Source: Oceanobacillus oncorhynchi
GTDB lineage: Bacteria; Bacillota; Bacilli; Bacillales; Amphibacillaceae
NCBI RefSeq assembly: GCF_000821065.1
Contig: NZ_CDGG01000001.1
Location: forward strand, 434,001 to 498,000
Length of the DNA: 64,000 bases
Direction of reading: 5' to 3'
How positions within the stretch are numbered: position 1 is the first letter of the stretch; the number at the start of each line of letters is the position of its first letter. The position numbers and the translations under genes are program-made. Shown here one piece after another: positions 26,332-34,412 of the stretch. Below the pieces are notes generated by a model. It did no database searches. It was not told where the DNA came from and saw only the letters and a program-made list of their open reading frames with translations.

Positions 26332-27498
26332 ATGACAAAGTCAAGAATTGCAGCAATTGATGTTGGAAATGATGCCTTAAAGGGGAATTTTGGTAAATTA
26401 GAAAATGAATACTACATACCCAATGTGGTAGCTCCTGATCTAGAAGACAGACCCGTTATTGGAATTGAAGAATTAGATACGAAGGAAGTACTGGATAATA
26501 TTCATATCCGTATCCATTCCCCTGCCTTATCCGAAAATAACCTTGTTTACAGAGTAGGTAATCTGGCTACAAAAACAACCAACTCTCAGGAACTTGATCC
26601 AGGAAGCAGTAAATCAGAAGAGGATCAGACATTAGTTATGTTACTGGCTTCATTAGCATTAGATGCTGTATCAAGTGAAGTATTTAAAGAGAAAAACGGT
26701 GTTTATGATGCGCTTTATACATTAGGTACAGGATTACCGCTTAGAGAAGTAAAAGAAGGAAAAGACGTGGGTTATCGTTCCCGTCTATTAGGCTCTGTGC
26801 ATCAGATAGAATTTTTAGTTACTCCAAAGCATCAGGGGAAAAAAGTAAATATTAAATTTGATGAAGTAAAAGTATATCCGGAAGGTTTTGCTGCATACGT
26901 CAATTTAATTATGGATAATGACTTAAAAGTTATCAACAAGGAATTAATTGACAAACAAATTTTAATTCAAGATATTGGCGGTTTATCCACAGATATTGCT
27001 GTTATTCGCAATAGAAATGTGGATGACGATAAAGCACAAGGTTTTAATATCGGTGTTTCCGAATCATTAGAACAAATTCGTGAAGAAATCAGATCAAAAC
27101 ACGGTGTAGAACTGGACAGCAGAAGAGATGTCGTGGATATTATCACCAGAAAAAATAATCGTAATCATATTATGGTCAAAGGAAGCCGCACGAATGTCCA
27201 TGATATAACAGATCATATTCTGTTGGAGCTTGCTAAGAAAGAATATCGTTATTTGCGGAACGTATGGAGCAGGAATTCCCAGACAGAAATTTGCTATTTT
27301 GTCGGCGGCGGCTCTGCGGTGCTGAAAGATTACATCAAAGCGATCAATAATAAGCTGGAAGGCTACAATATTGAATTCTTTGAAGATGAGAATGAAAGCA
27401 TCTGGATGATGGCTAATGCGTATTATAAATTAATTACCGATTTTGTGCAGAAGAACGAAAAGGTTGAGAAGGAAGAGAAGACTACGAAAACGAAGTAA
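26332..27498 (+). CDS. ParM/StbA-family actin-like segregation ATPase
   Basis: An actin-like protein expected to polymerise with ATP and push apart DNA copies held by a ParR-type adaptor. With ATG 26332 (AAAGGAG 7 bp upstream) it has 388 residues. The actin-fold nucleotide motifs are visible: phosphate 1 AAIDVGNDALKG near residue 8, phosphate 2 IQDIGGLSTDIAV near 220 and adenosine motif FVGGGSAVLKDYI near 327. The lysine/glutamate-rich tail (EKVEKEEKTTKTK) is likely disordered. A putative adaptor gene follows after 12 bp and a centromere-like repeat block precedes it. Such modules are known from plasmids; here the neighbours are chromosomal genes. It could be a chromosomal ALP of unknown role. 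Confidence 0.85.
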   Translation: MTKSRIAAIDVGNDALKGNFGKLENEYYIPNVVAPDLEDRPVIGIEELDTKEVLDNIHIRIHSPALSENNLVYRVGNLATKTTNSQELDPGSSKSEEDQTLVMLLASLALDAVSSEVFKEKNGVYDALYTLGTGLPLREVKEGKDVGYRSRLLGSVHQIEFLVTPKHQGKKVNIKFDEVKVYPEGFAAYVNLIMDNDLKVINKELIDKQILIQDIGGLSTDIAVIRNRNVDDDKAQGFNIGVSESLEQIREEIRSKHGVELDSRRDVVDIITRKNNRNHIMVKGSRTNVHDITDHILLELAKKEYRYLRNVWSRNSQTEICYFVGGGSAVLKDYIKAINNKLEGYNIEFFEDENESIWMMANAYYKLITDFVQKNEKVEKEEKTTKTK

Positions 27499-27510
27499 GG
27501 TGATTATTCT

Positions 27511-28035
27511 ATGGGAAAGAATATCGAAAGAGGACAAACAATCACATTTCGAATTCCTTCAGATACTCCTGACTACTTACTAAGACAACTGCAGCAATTG
27601 AAGGAAACCGAACGGAGAAACTTCTCCAGTAAAATTGCGAGCTTCGTTCTAAAGGGTGTCAATGAAATGACAGTAAGGGAAAAGGAGACGGTTACGATTC
27701 CGCTCCCCCGACAGCTGACAAAGGAACAAAAAAGCTGGTTAAAGCATGAGCACTCAGAAGCTCTGATCGGGACGATTCTATATCAATTATTATCCGATCC
27801 TATGCGGGCAACGGCACTATTAACTTCTATGAACAGCGGAGTGGAAACTCTATTTAAAGAGATAGAAGAACCAAGCAGCACTGTACCGGAAATAGAGGAA
27901 GAAAGCCTTCAGGAAGATTGGAGTATGGACGATTTAAGTGCAGGTGATTTAATGATTCATCCTGCTGAAGAAGAGGAGAAAGAGGAAGAAGAACCCGACC
28001 CATTAGGTGACTTCTTTTCAAGTATGAATAAATAA
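27511..28035 (+). CDS. ParR-like DNA-binding adaptor of the ParM module
   Basis: A 174-residue protein placed second in the parM operon. The N-terminal 55 residues (QTITFRIPSDTPDYLLRQLQ then FSSKIASFVLKG) have the strand-helix-helix pattern of a ribbon-helix-helix DNA-binding dimer, as in ParR. A central helical part is followed by an acidic low-complexity stretch (EEEEKEEEEPD). A short conserved-looking end, DPLGDFFSSMNK, could be the peptide that contacts the actin filament. Function is inferred from order, size and the RHH-like start, since ParR proteins diverge strongly. A good terminator follows. Confidence 0.65.
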   Translation: MGKNIERGQTITFRIPSDTPDYLLRQLQQLKETERRNFSSKIASFVLKGVNEMTVREKETVTIPLPRQLTKEQKSWLKHEHSEALIGTILYQLLSDPMRATALLTSMNSGVETLFKEIEEPSSTVPEIEEESLQEDWSMDDLSAGDLMIHPAEEEEKEEEEPDPLGDFFSSMNK

Positions 28036-28078
28036 AAAAGGAACAGCTGCCATGAAATATGGAGCTGTTCTTTTTTTA
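28035..28078 (+). terminator. Terminator after parR-like gene
   Basis: GGAACAGCT pairs with AGCTGTTC, extended by flanking A/T pairing, followed by TTTTTTTATA. It starts at the stop codon. Confidence 0.85.
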
Positions 28079-28116
28079 TAAGAGTAAGAAAGTATATAAA
28101 AAATGCTGAATATTGC

Positions 28117-28340
28117 CACTCCAACAGGTTTCATAGGGAGAGTAATCTTAGACCCCGGAAATACACTGCGCTTTTCATAGGCCTCGAACTCATCTACTTT
28201 AAAGAAGACTATTTGCTGATTGGCAAGCCGACAGGCGCAGACAGAAGCATAGTCGCACTTATATTTCTTCTTAGGTGGGAGCGGACGCCTGCTCGGCTAA
28301 AATACCGATATTTTAAAGACCAGGTAGTATTCTTGATTTT
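28117..28340. repeat. Dispersed intergenic repeat copy (TTACTC family)
   Basis: Bases 28125-28262 match the reverse complement of about 62095-62230 at high identity. Shared blocks include TCATCTACTTTAAAGAAGAC, TTGCTGATTGGCAAGCCG and AGGCGCAGACAG. The end (28303-28335) matches 22653-22683. It occupies much of the gap between parR-like and nrdE genes and has no open frame of note. Confidence 0.75.
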
Positions 28341-28389
28341 TTTGCTCTCATAAAACCCGCTTTTGTTTATGCATATCTGGGGATAATCC

Positions 28390-28454
28390 TGTGGAAATCT
28401 AAAGGATAACTTTTTGGTTATCTACACATTATCCACAGGGGTGAATGTGGATAA
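28390..28454. promoter_or_regulatory. DnaA-box cluster
   Basis: Two perfect DnaA boxes, TTATCCACA at 28429-28437 and TGTGGATAA at 28446-28454, lie in inverted order. A one-mismatch box, TTATCTACA, is at 28418-28426 and a weaker TGTGGAAAT at 28390-28398. AT-rich DNA follows to about 28620. It may be a DnaA-titration or regulatory cluster for nrd, or a remnant plasmid-type origin; no replication initiator gene is adjacent. Confidence 0.65.
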
Positions 28455-28930
28455 AAAATTGCCAATAAAAATCGTTTCTAAATACTTTTATTTCTATTAA
28501 ATTAAGCTATAATGAGAACTTGAGTTTAATAAAAAATAGCGGATTTTATTTTTGATTGAAATTGTATATCTGTCCATTTAAGTTTAATTATTTAAACTAT
28601 CTTTTGCATCTGACAAAATAAATTTTTTCTATAAAGAGGCACTCTAACTGGCGTAGCGTATTTCCAGAGTGCAATATAGAAGCCAAAATCTTTATTTCAA
28701 CTAAATATATCATGTTATATTCAATTAAAAAAACTTATTCGCATCATGATAAATGAATCGAAAGTATGAACAGTTCAAAAAATAACGTTAACCATACGTT
28801 GTTTTCCCTTTGTTATTTTAAGCAGATAGTGCAGAAATCAGCTGTTTTTTTGGACAAAAACAGATTTTAGTTATAACATCCTATCTCGAATTAAAATCTT
28901 GCGTAGTTGAATAATCTATGATAGTGTTTA

Positions 28931-28978
28931 ATACAAGATATAGGCGAAACGAAAAACGTTTAGCACTACATATTGTGT
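28931..28978. promoter_or_regulatory. Pair of NrdR boxes
   Basis: ATACAAGATATAGGCG (28931-28946) and GCACTACATATTGTGT (28963-28978) both fit the NrdR box acaCwAtATaTwGtgt. They start 32 bp apart, about three helical turns, the usual NrdR spacing. They are expected to repress the nrd operon when dATP is high. Confidence 0.7.
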
Positions 28979-29070
28979 CTTGTCAAGGTAATGTCTGAAT
29001 TGCTGAAATGGTGAAGCCTGCTGTAACCTTGGTTTCCTCCATCAACTGATTGTATTTAAAATGGAGTAAT

Positions 29071-29086
29071 CTACTATATATAGTAC
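29071..29086. promoter_or_regulatory. Third NrdR-box-like palindrome
   Basis: CTACTATATATAGTAC has a perfect NrdR core. It is enclosed by GTAATCT (29066) and AGATTAC (29094), which could form a hairpin. Confidence 0.5.
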
Positions 29087-29175
29087 GGATAACAGATTAC
29101 TTTTCATCATTTCATTCATCAGCAGATTTACCTCACTAGACGCTTATTATTTTGGAGAAATAAGCAGTAAAGCCG

Positions 29176-29204
29176 TTGGAAAAGTATAAGTTTATTTTTA
29201 TTAT
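29176..29204 (+). promoter_or_regulatory. Probable nrdE promoter
   Basis: TTGGAA (29176-29181), 17 bp, TATTAT (29199-29204), 52 bp before the nrdE start. A second, weaker promoter (TTGAAT 28907, TAATAC 28929) overlaps the first NrdR box. Confidence 0.55.
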
Positions 29205-29255
29205 GATAAATAAATTGATTTTAAATAGATACATATGATTATAGGAGGCATAAAA

Positions 29256-31484
29256 ATGACCATTATTATTAATCCGACATCGATTCAAGAAAAAATCAAT
29301 CGTGCATCAGAAGGTTTGAAAGTAGATGCTGATGCTTGGTTTCAAAAAGCAGAAAAGCAGACACAGGGGGTTACTTCCAGTACGAAAGTGAATGATACCA
29401 TTATTCAGACAGCCCTTGAAAATATAGATGAAGCAAATCCGGATTGGACGTATGCAGCTGCACGAATTTACGTGGAGAATTTATATAAAGAAGCTGCTGC
29501 CAACCGCGGCTATGACGAAAGAGAAAAATATGGTTCCTTTTATCATTTAATTAACATGTTAACCGATGAAGGCATTTATACACCTTCATTTCTGGAAAAA
29601 TACTCAAAAGAAGAAATTGATCAAATTGGAAGCCTGATTGTACCGGAAAGAGATAGATTATTTAATTATTTAGGGATTTATACCATTGCTACACGGTATT
29701 TAGCAACGGATCATCAGAAGCGTGTATTTGAGCTTCCTCAGGAGCGCTGGCTGATTATTGCGATGCACCTAATGCAGGATGAACCGCAAAATAAACGGGT
29801 GGAATATATTCAGGAAGCTTACTGGGCGTTGAGTAATTTATATATGACTGTAGCAACACCAACCTTAACCAATGCCGGAAAAACACATGGCCAGCTTTCC
29901 AGCTGCTTTATTGATACTGTAGATGACAGCCTGCAGGCGATTTATGACAGTAATACCGATATTGCCAAGCTTTCTAAAAACGGCGGCGGAATCGGTGTTT
30001 ACATGGGTAAAATTCGTGCACGGGGCAGCTCAATCAAAGGATTTAAAGGAATGTCCAGCGGTGTTGTGCCATGGATCAAACAGTTAAACAATACAGCAGT
30101 CAGCGTGGATCAGCTTGGAACCCGTAAAGGTGCGATTGCGATTTATTTAGATGTATGGCATCGTGATATCGAATCATTCCTTGATTTGAAGCTTAACAAT
30201 GGGGATGATCGCATGCGTGCGCATGATATCTTCACTGGCGTATGCTTGCCGGACTACTTTATGGAACAGGTTGAAAACCGCGGCGATTGGTATTTATTTG
30301 ATCCGCATGAAGTACGTCAGGTAATGGGCTATTCTCTAGAGGACTTTTATGATGAAGAAAAAGGAAATGGTTCATGGCGTCAAAAATACGAAGAATGTGT
30401 CGCAAATGAAGATTTATCAAAAGAAAAAGTACCGGCGATTGAAATTATGAAGCGTTTGATGCGTTCTCAGTTAGAATCTGGCACGCCTTTCATGTTCTAC
30501 CGTGATGAAGTAAACCGTCAAAATGCAAATTCACATGAAGGTTTGATTTATTGCTCGAACCTGTGTACAGAAATTACACAAAATCAGTCACCCACTGAAT
30601 TTGTTGAAGAGTTTTTAGAAAGTGAAAATACCATTGTAAGAAAATATCAGGCTGGAGACTATGTGGTTTGTAATTTGAGCTCGGTGAACCTTGGAAGAGC
30701 TGTTTCCAATGATGTATTAGAGCGTCTGATACCGATTCAGGTAAGAATGCTGGATAATGTGATCGATATTAATACACTGCCGATCATGCAGGCAACCATT
30801 ACAAACCAAAAATACCGCGCTATTGGTCTAGGAACGTTTGGGTGGCATCATCTTCTTGCGCTAAAAGGAATCGGCTGGGAAACAGAAGAAGCTGTTCAAT
30901 ATGCGGATGAGCTTTACGAAAATATCGCTTATTTAACGATTAAAAGCAGTATGGAGCTAAGTAAAGAAAAAGGTGCGTATTCTGTTTACGAAGGAAGTAA
31001 ATGGAGCACAGGTGCTTATTTTGACCAAAAAGGCTATACTGACTCTAAATGGACTGCATTAAAAGAAGAAGTCAAAGAGAATGGTATCCGTAATGGTTAT
31101 TTAATGGCTGTTGCACCGAATTCTACAACGGCGATGATTGCTGGTTCGACAGCAAGTATCGATCCGATTTTCCAAGTGTTCTATCATGAAGAAAAGAAGG
31201 ATTTTAAAATACCTGTTACAGCACCGGCTTTAGACCATAACACGTATAATATTTATCGCCGTTCTGCGTATATTGTAGACCAGCGTTATTCTGTGAGCCA
31301 GAATGCAAAACGCCAGCGTCATATTGATCAAAGTTTATCATTTAATATTTATGTACCGAATACAATTCGCGCATCTGTATTACTCGACTTACACTTACAG
31401 GCATGGAATGAAGGATTAAAAACGACGTATTATGTCCGTTCCACATCCAACGATGTCGAAGAGTGTGAGTGGTGTCAAAGTTGA
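29256..31484 (+). CDS. nrdE: Class Ib ribonucleotide reductase, large (catalytic) subunit
   Basis: Reduces ribonucleoside diphosphates to deoxyribonucleotides. The ATG at 29256 is used because TAGGAGG lies 7 bp upstream; the in-frame ATG at 29235 precedes that site. The 742 residues are longer than the roughly 700 of B. subtilis NrdE. QLSSCFIDT and VCNLSSVNLG hold the reducing cysteine pair, SNLCTEITQ holds the thiyl Cys with its Asn and Glu, and PNSTTAMIAGSTASIDP is conserved. The C-terminal shuttle is CEWC. No clear ATP-cone precedes residue 70. The stop overlaps nrdI (TTGA). An NrdI partner between the two subunits marks class Ib. Confidence 0.95.
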   Translation: MTIIINPTSIQEKINRASEGLKVDADAWFQKAEKQTQGVTSSTKVNDTIIQTALENIDEANPDWTYAAARIYVENLYKEAAANRGYDEREKYGSFYHLINMLTDEGIYTPSFLEKYSKEEIDQIGSLIVPERDRLFNYLGIYTIATRYLATDHQKRVFELPQERWLIIAMHLMQDEPQNKRVEYIQEAYWALSNLYMTVATPTLTNAGKTHGQLSSCFIDTVDDSLQAIYDSNTDIAKLSKNGGGIGVYMGKIRARGSSIKGFKGMSSGVVPWIKQLNNTAVSVDQLGTRKGAIAIYLDVWHRDIESFLDLKLNNGDDRMRAHDIFTGVCLPDYFMEQVENRGDWYLFDPHEVRQVMGYSLEDFYDEEKGNGSWRQKYEECVANEDLSKEKVPAIEIMKRLMRSQLESGTPFMFYRDEVNRQNANSHEGLIYCSNLCTEITQNQSPTEFVEEFLESENTIVRKYQAGDYVVCNLSSVNLGRAVSNDVLERLIPIQVRMLDNVIDINTLPIMQATITNQKYRAIGLGTFGWHHLLALKGIGWETEEAVQYADELYENIAYLTIKSSMELSKEKGAYSVYEGSKWSTGAYFDQKGYTDSKWTALKEEVKENGIRNGYLMAVAPNSTTAMIAGSTASIDPIFQVFYHEEKKDFKIPVTAPALDHNTYNIYRRSAYIVDQRYSVSQNAKRQRHIDQSLSFNIYVPNTIRASVLLDLHLQAWNEGLKTTYYVRSTSNDVEECEWCQS

Positions 31485-31915
31485 GGATTCTCATTGCGTA
31501 TTTAAGCTACAGTGGTAATACAGAAGAGGTTGCTGCGTATATTGGGGATTATTTAAATAAAGAAGGGATAACAGTTGAGTGGCATCGAATCGGCATCGAT
31601 GCACTCAGCGATCCTGCTGATTACGACCTTGTATTTTTGGGTACCTTCACTTGGGAAAGAGGAGCTACACCAGATGAGGTAAAGGATTTTGTTTTGGAAG
31701 TAGGATATAAACCTGAAAATATGGTTATTTTCGGAACTGGAGATACACAATTTGGCGGGGATGATTTGTTTTGCAAAGCAGCAGATAAATTAGCCCATTT
31801 TTATGGAAGCAGTTATCCGGCTCTTAAAATCGAACAATCGCCGCGTGGATCACAGGAGAATAAGATTGAACAGTGGTTAGAAGGAGTGCTGAATCATGCA
31901 AAAAGTTACGCTTGA
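31481..31915 (+). CDS. nrdI: NrdI flavodoxin-like activator of NrdF
   Basis: A flavodoxin-like protein that supplies the oxidant for building the Mn-tyrosyl radical in NrdF. The 144 residues begin RILIAYLSYSGNTEEVA, the FMN phosphate loop (YSGNT). GTFTWERGATP and FGTGDTQFGG are the second and third flavin-contact loops. The proposed start is the TTG overlapping the nrdE stop (TTGA); GTG codons at 31469 and 31472 are possible alternatives. The gene overlaps nrdF by 20 bp. Confidence 0.92.
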   Translation: MRILIAYLSYSGNTEEVAAYIGDYLNKEGITVEWHRIGIDALSDPADYDLVFLGTFTWERGATPDEVKDFVLEVGYKPENMVIFGTGDTQFGGDDLFCKAADKLAHFYGSSYPALKIEQSPRGSQENKIEQWLEGVLNHAKSYA

Positions 31916-32939
31916 GCGTGCTAAAACGTTAGAACCGCGTTTTCCAAATAAGTCAACCGGCGTATTTGGAGGCCAATCAAGTGGCATTCTAAATTGGAAT
32001 GATATTGCTTATCCACATTGGTATAAAATATATAAACGACTTGTCGGAAACTATTGGCAGGCCGATGAAATAAATATGTCTAGTGACGTAAAACAGTTTC
32101 CTACCCTGTCTGAAGAAGAGCAGGATGCGTATTTGAAAATAATTGGGCTGTTATCCACATTAGACGCACCGCAAACAAGAACAGCATTGTTGATTTCACT
32201 CTATGCAACAGATGCTTCTGTCCAATCAATTATGGCGGTTATCGCGCAACAGGAAGCAGTGCATAATGAAAGTTATTCTTATGTTCTATCCTCTGTCGTT
32301 TCCTGGAATGAACAGAATGAATCATTCCAATTAGGAAGAACAGATGAATTATTGATGAAACGGAACGAACTGTTAACAGAGCAATATAATACGTTTGTGG
32401 AAAATCCGACAATAGAAAATATCCTTAAAACATTAGTATATACTTCACTGTTAGAAGGAATGTTTTTCTATTCTGGATTTGCTTTCTTCTATAATTTGGC
32501 GAGACAGAATAAAATGGTAGGAACCTCCACGATGATCAGCTATATCAACCGTGATGAATTGGAGCATGGCCGCTTTATTACAGAATTGTTCCGTGCCACC
32601 TTAGCTGAGAACCCGGAACATAATAATAAAGAATTCATTCAATGGGTTTATGACCATTTCCATCAATCTGTTGAATTAGAATTAGAATGGTCACATTACG
32701 CGCTTGCGGGTGTGGAAGGAATTGATATGGATGAGCTGGATGGCTATGTCAAATACCGTGCTAATAAAATGCTGCGTATGATGGGATTAGAAGAACTTTA
32801 TCCAGAACATGTGGATAATCCTATGAAATGGATTCGTGCATATGTGGATAACGTCGATGGAACAAAAACGGATTTCTTTGAACAGAAATCACGTCAATAT
32901 ACGAAAACTAGTGATTTAAATGGTTTTGATGACTTATAA
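31896..32939 (+). CDS. nrdF: Class Ib ribonucleotide reductase, small (radical) subunit
   Basis: The ferritin-like subunit holding the dimetal site and tyrosyl radical. Among its 347 residues are metal-ligand candidates D90, E120, H123 in QQEAVHNESYS, the Glu in LLEGMFF, and Glu and His in RDELEHGRF. The radical tyrosine is Y127, four residues after H123, as in characterised NrdF. The C-terminal NGFDDL would dock on NrdE. The operon is nrdE-nrdI-nrdF with overlaps at both junctions. A perfect DnaA box occurs inside the gene at 32151-32159. Confidence 0.94.
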   Translation: MQKVTLERAKTLEPRFPNKSTGVFGGQSSGILNWNDIAYPHWYKIYKRLVGNYWQADEINMSSDVKQFPTLSEEEQDAYLKIIGLLSTLDAPQTRTALLISLYATDASVQSIMAVIAQQEAVHNESYSYVLSSVVSWNEQNESFQLGRTDELLMKRNELLTEQYNTFVENPTIENILKTLVYTSLLEGMFFYSGFAFFYNLARQNKMVGTSTMISYINRDELEHGRFITELFRATLAENPEHNNKEFIQWVYDHFHQSVELELEWSHYALAGVEGIDMDELDGYVKYRANKMLRMMGLEELYPEHVDNPMKWIRAYVDNVDGTKTDFFEQKSRQYTKTSDLNGFDDL

Positions 32940-32941
32940 GA

Positions 32942-32985
32942 AAAGAAGCTTTTACGTTATATAGCGTAAAAGCTTCTTTCGTATT
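32942..32985 (+). terminator. Terminator after nrdF
   Basis: A perfect 15-bp stem (AAAGAAGCTTTTACG) with an 8-nt loop starts 2 bp after the nrdF stop. The U-run is short (CTTTCGTATT). Confidence 0.75.
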
Positions 32986-32999
32986 TCAGAAAGATAACC

Positions 33000-33027
33000 T
33001 GTGGATAAAGTTATAACTTATTCACAA
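33000..33027. promoter_or_regulatory. Inverted pair of DnaA boxes downstream of nrdF
   Basis: TGTGGATAA (perfect) and TTATTCACA (one mismatch) face each other 10 bp apart, between the nrd operon and a convergent gene. Confidence 0.5.
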
Positions 33028-33029
33028 CA

Positions 33030-34289
33030 TTACTCATCTATCGTGGATAGTTCTCCTGTAACGGCATCGATAGCATAGGAACCGCTTGTTACCTTTCCGC
33101 ATAATTGATACATTTTCGTTTGATTATCATAAACATATACAGGTTCTACTTCGATATGCTCGCATAAATGTCCGGCAGCTGCTTCGACATCCACTTTTAC
33201 GGCCTCCGCATCTGCAAGGAAATCAAAAGCATCCAATAGCGCCTCTGTATCCACGTAATTATCAACTTGTAATGTTTCTGGATGAATTAACAGCTTCAAG
33301 GATGGATAAAGAACCCTTGGTGTAGGTGTTGCAGGATCCAACCTTGCTAATAAATAGCCTCGTTCCCGTTTTACAGAAGTTAAGCGCCAACGACCGCTGT
33401 CATTTGGAAACTCCTTCTGCAGCATATTCGTGATTTCAATCACCATTTTCTCTGCGGTATCATCTGGAATAGGCAGGTTATTATCGGTGACTTTTTCCTT
33501 TTGAAAAGCTTCTTCTTCGGTAAATACATGTTTTAAATCGATTTCCTTTTTCTCGAATTTCTCTGTAGAAGGCTCCTCCCAAGTTAAAATTGTATCAAGA
33601 GGGGTATAAGAAAGATTATTCTCTACTTGATCGAAATAGATAATAGTATCCGGATTTTGATTGGAAACAAGGAAACTGGATATAACATAGTATGGCTTCC
33701 AAGCAGCAGTCGATTCGTCTGGGACTTCAATAAGCTTACAATGCTGCATTGCCAAAGGAAAGATAACCTCATCTACTAAATTAAAGGGCTCCCATTGAAT
33801 TTGTGATTCATCTGCAAACATTCCATGTACGTAAAAGCTTGATAACATTCCTTCTTCATTAAAAGAAATCGTGACTGTTCCTCCAGGAAAAAGTCTGATA
33901 TTATCCACAGCAGCGTGGAAAACGATTTTTTCTTTTGTTTCATTTACAAGCTTAAACTGTCTGCCATATTCTAATTGAGTCTGCTCTTCTATCCATTCAA
34001 TCATTGATTCCATGTTATCCACTTGTGGAAATAATTCAGCAGACAACCGGTTTTCTTTCCCTACAAAAATAATTTCGGTCAGTTTTTTAGATTTGATATC
34101 CACAGCTATTACGACAGTTCCATTTGGGTTTAAATCATCGGTTATTGCTAAGCCGTTTGGAATCCAGGTCATACTTAAATGAATCTGATTCGCTTCATGT
34201 GGAAGGAAATCATAGCTTTCTAAATAAAAATCAGTCAGTTGAAATTGTTCACGTGTTGTTTCAATTATTTGTTTTGCAGCAGGATGCAT
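33030..34289 (-). CDS. Hypothetical two-domain protein with YPEB/PepSY-like C-terminus
   Basis: No confident family assignment. The 419 residues have no signal peptide or membrane segment. Two halves share a strand-helix layout that ends in an Asp-x-x-x-G/K-x-L turn (AVDIKSKKLTEI near 63-74 and AIDAVTGELSTI at the end). The latter, preceded by PVYVYDNQTKMYQL, is like the YcdB/YcdC and YPEB-type PepSY repeats. The protein is acidic overall. GAGGT lies 8 bp before the ATG. A perfect DnaA box falls inside at 33901-33909. It is convergent with nrdF and monocistronic. Function unknown. Confidence 0.65.
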   Translation of the reverse strand: MHPAAKQIIETTREQFQLTDFYLESYDFLPHEANQIHLSMTWIPNGLAITDDLNPNGTVVIAVDIKSKKLTEIIFVGKENRLSAELFPQVDNMESMIEWIEEQTQLEYGRQFKLVNETKEKIVFHAAVDNIRLFPGGTVTISFNEEGMLSSFYVHGMFADESQIQWEPFNLVDEVIFPLAMQHCKLIEVPDESTAAWKPYYVISSFLVSNQNPDTIIYFDQVENNLSYTPLDTILTWEEPSTEKFEKKEIDLKHVFTEEEAFQKEKVTDNNLPIPDDTAEKMVIEITNMLQKEFPNDSGRWRLTSVKRERGYLLARLDPATPTPRVLYPSLKLLIHPETLQVDNYVDTEALLDAFDFLADAEAVKVDVEAAAGHLCEHIEVEPVYVYDNQTKMYQLCGKVTSGSYAIDAVTGELSTIDE

Positions 34290-34370
34290 AGGTATACCTC
34301 GCTTTTTGACTTATAGATTGATTAAAGTATAACATGCTATCTTCTCATTCTAAAGAAATGCATCAGCATG

Positions 34371-34400
34371 AAAAAACGGCTTCGAAGTATTTTCGAAGCC
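34371..34400 (-). terminator. Terminator of the amidase gene
   Basis: GGCTTCGAA and TTCGAAGCC form a 9-bp stem with a 5-nt loop, then T6 on the minus strand. Confidence 0.88.
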
Positions 34401-34412
34401 ATTTCATCCTAA

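Noticed and set aside
28980..29255. Possible cobalamin or other riboswitch in the nrdE leader
   Set aside because: No B12-box or other conserved riboswitch core could be found; the palindromes present fit NrdR boxes better.
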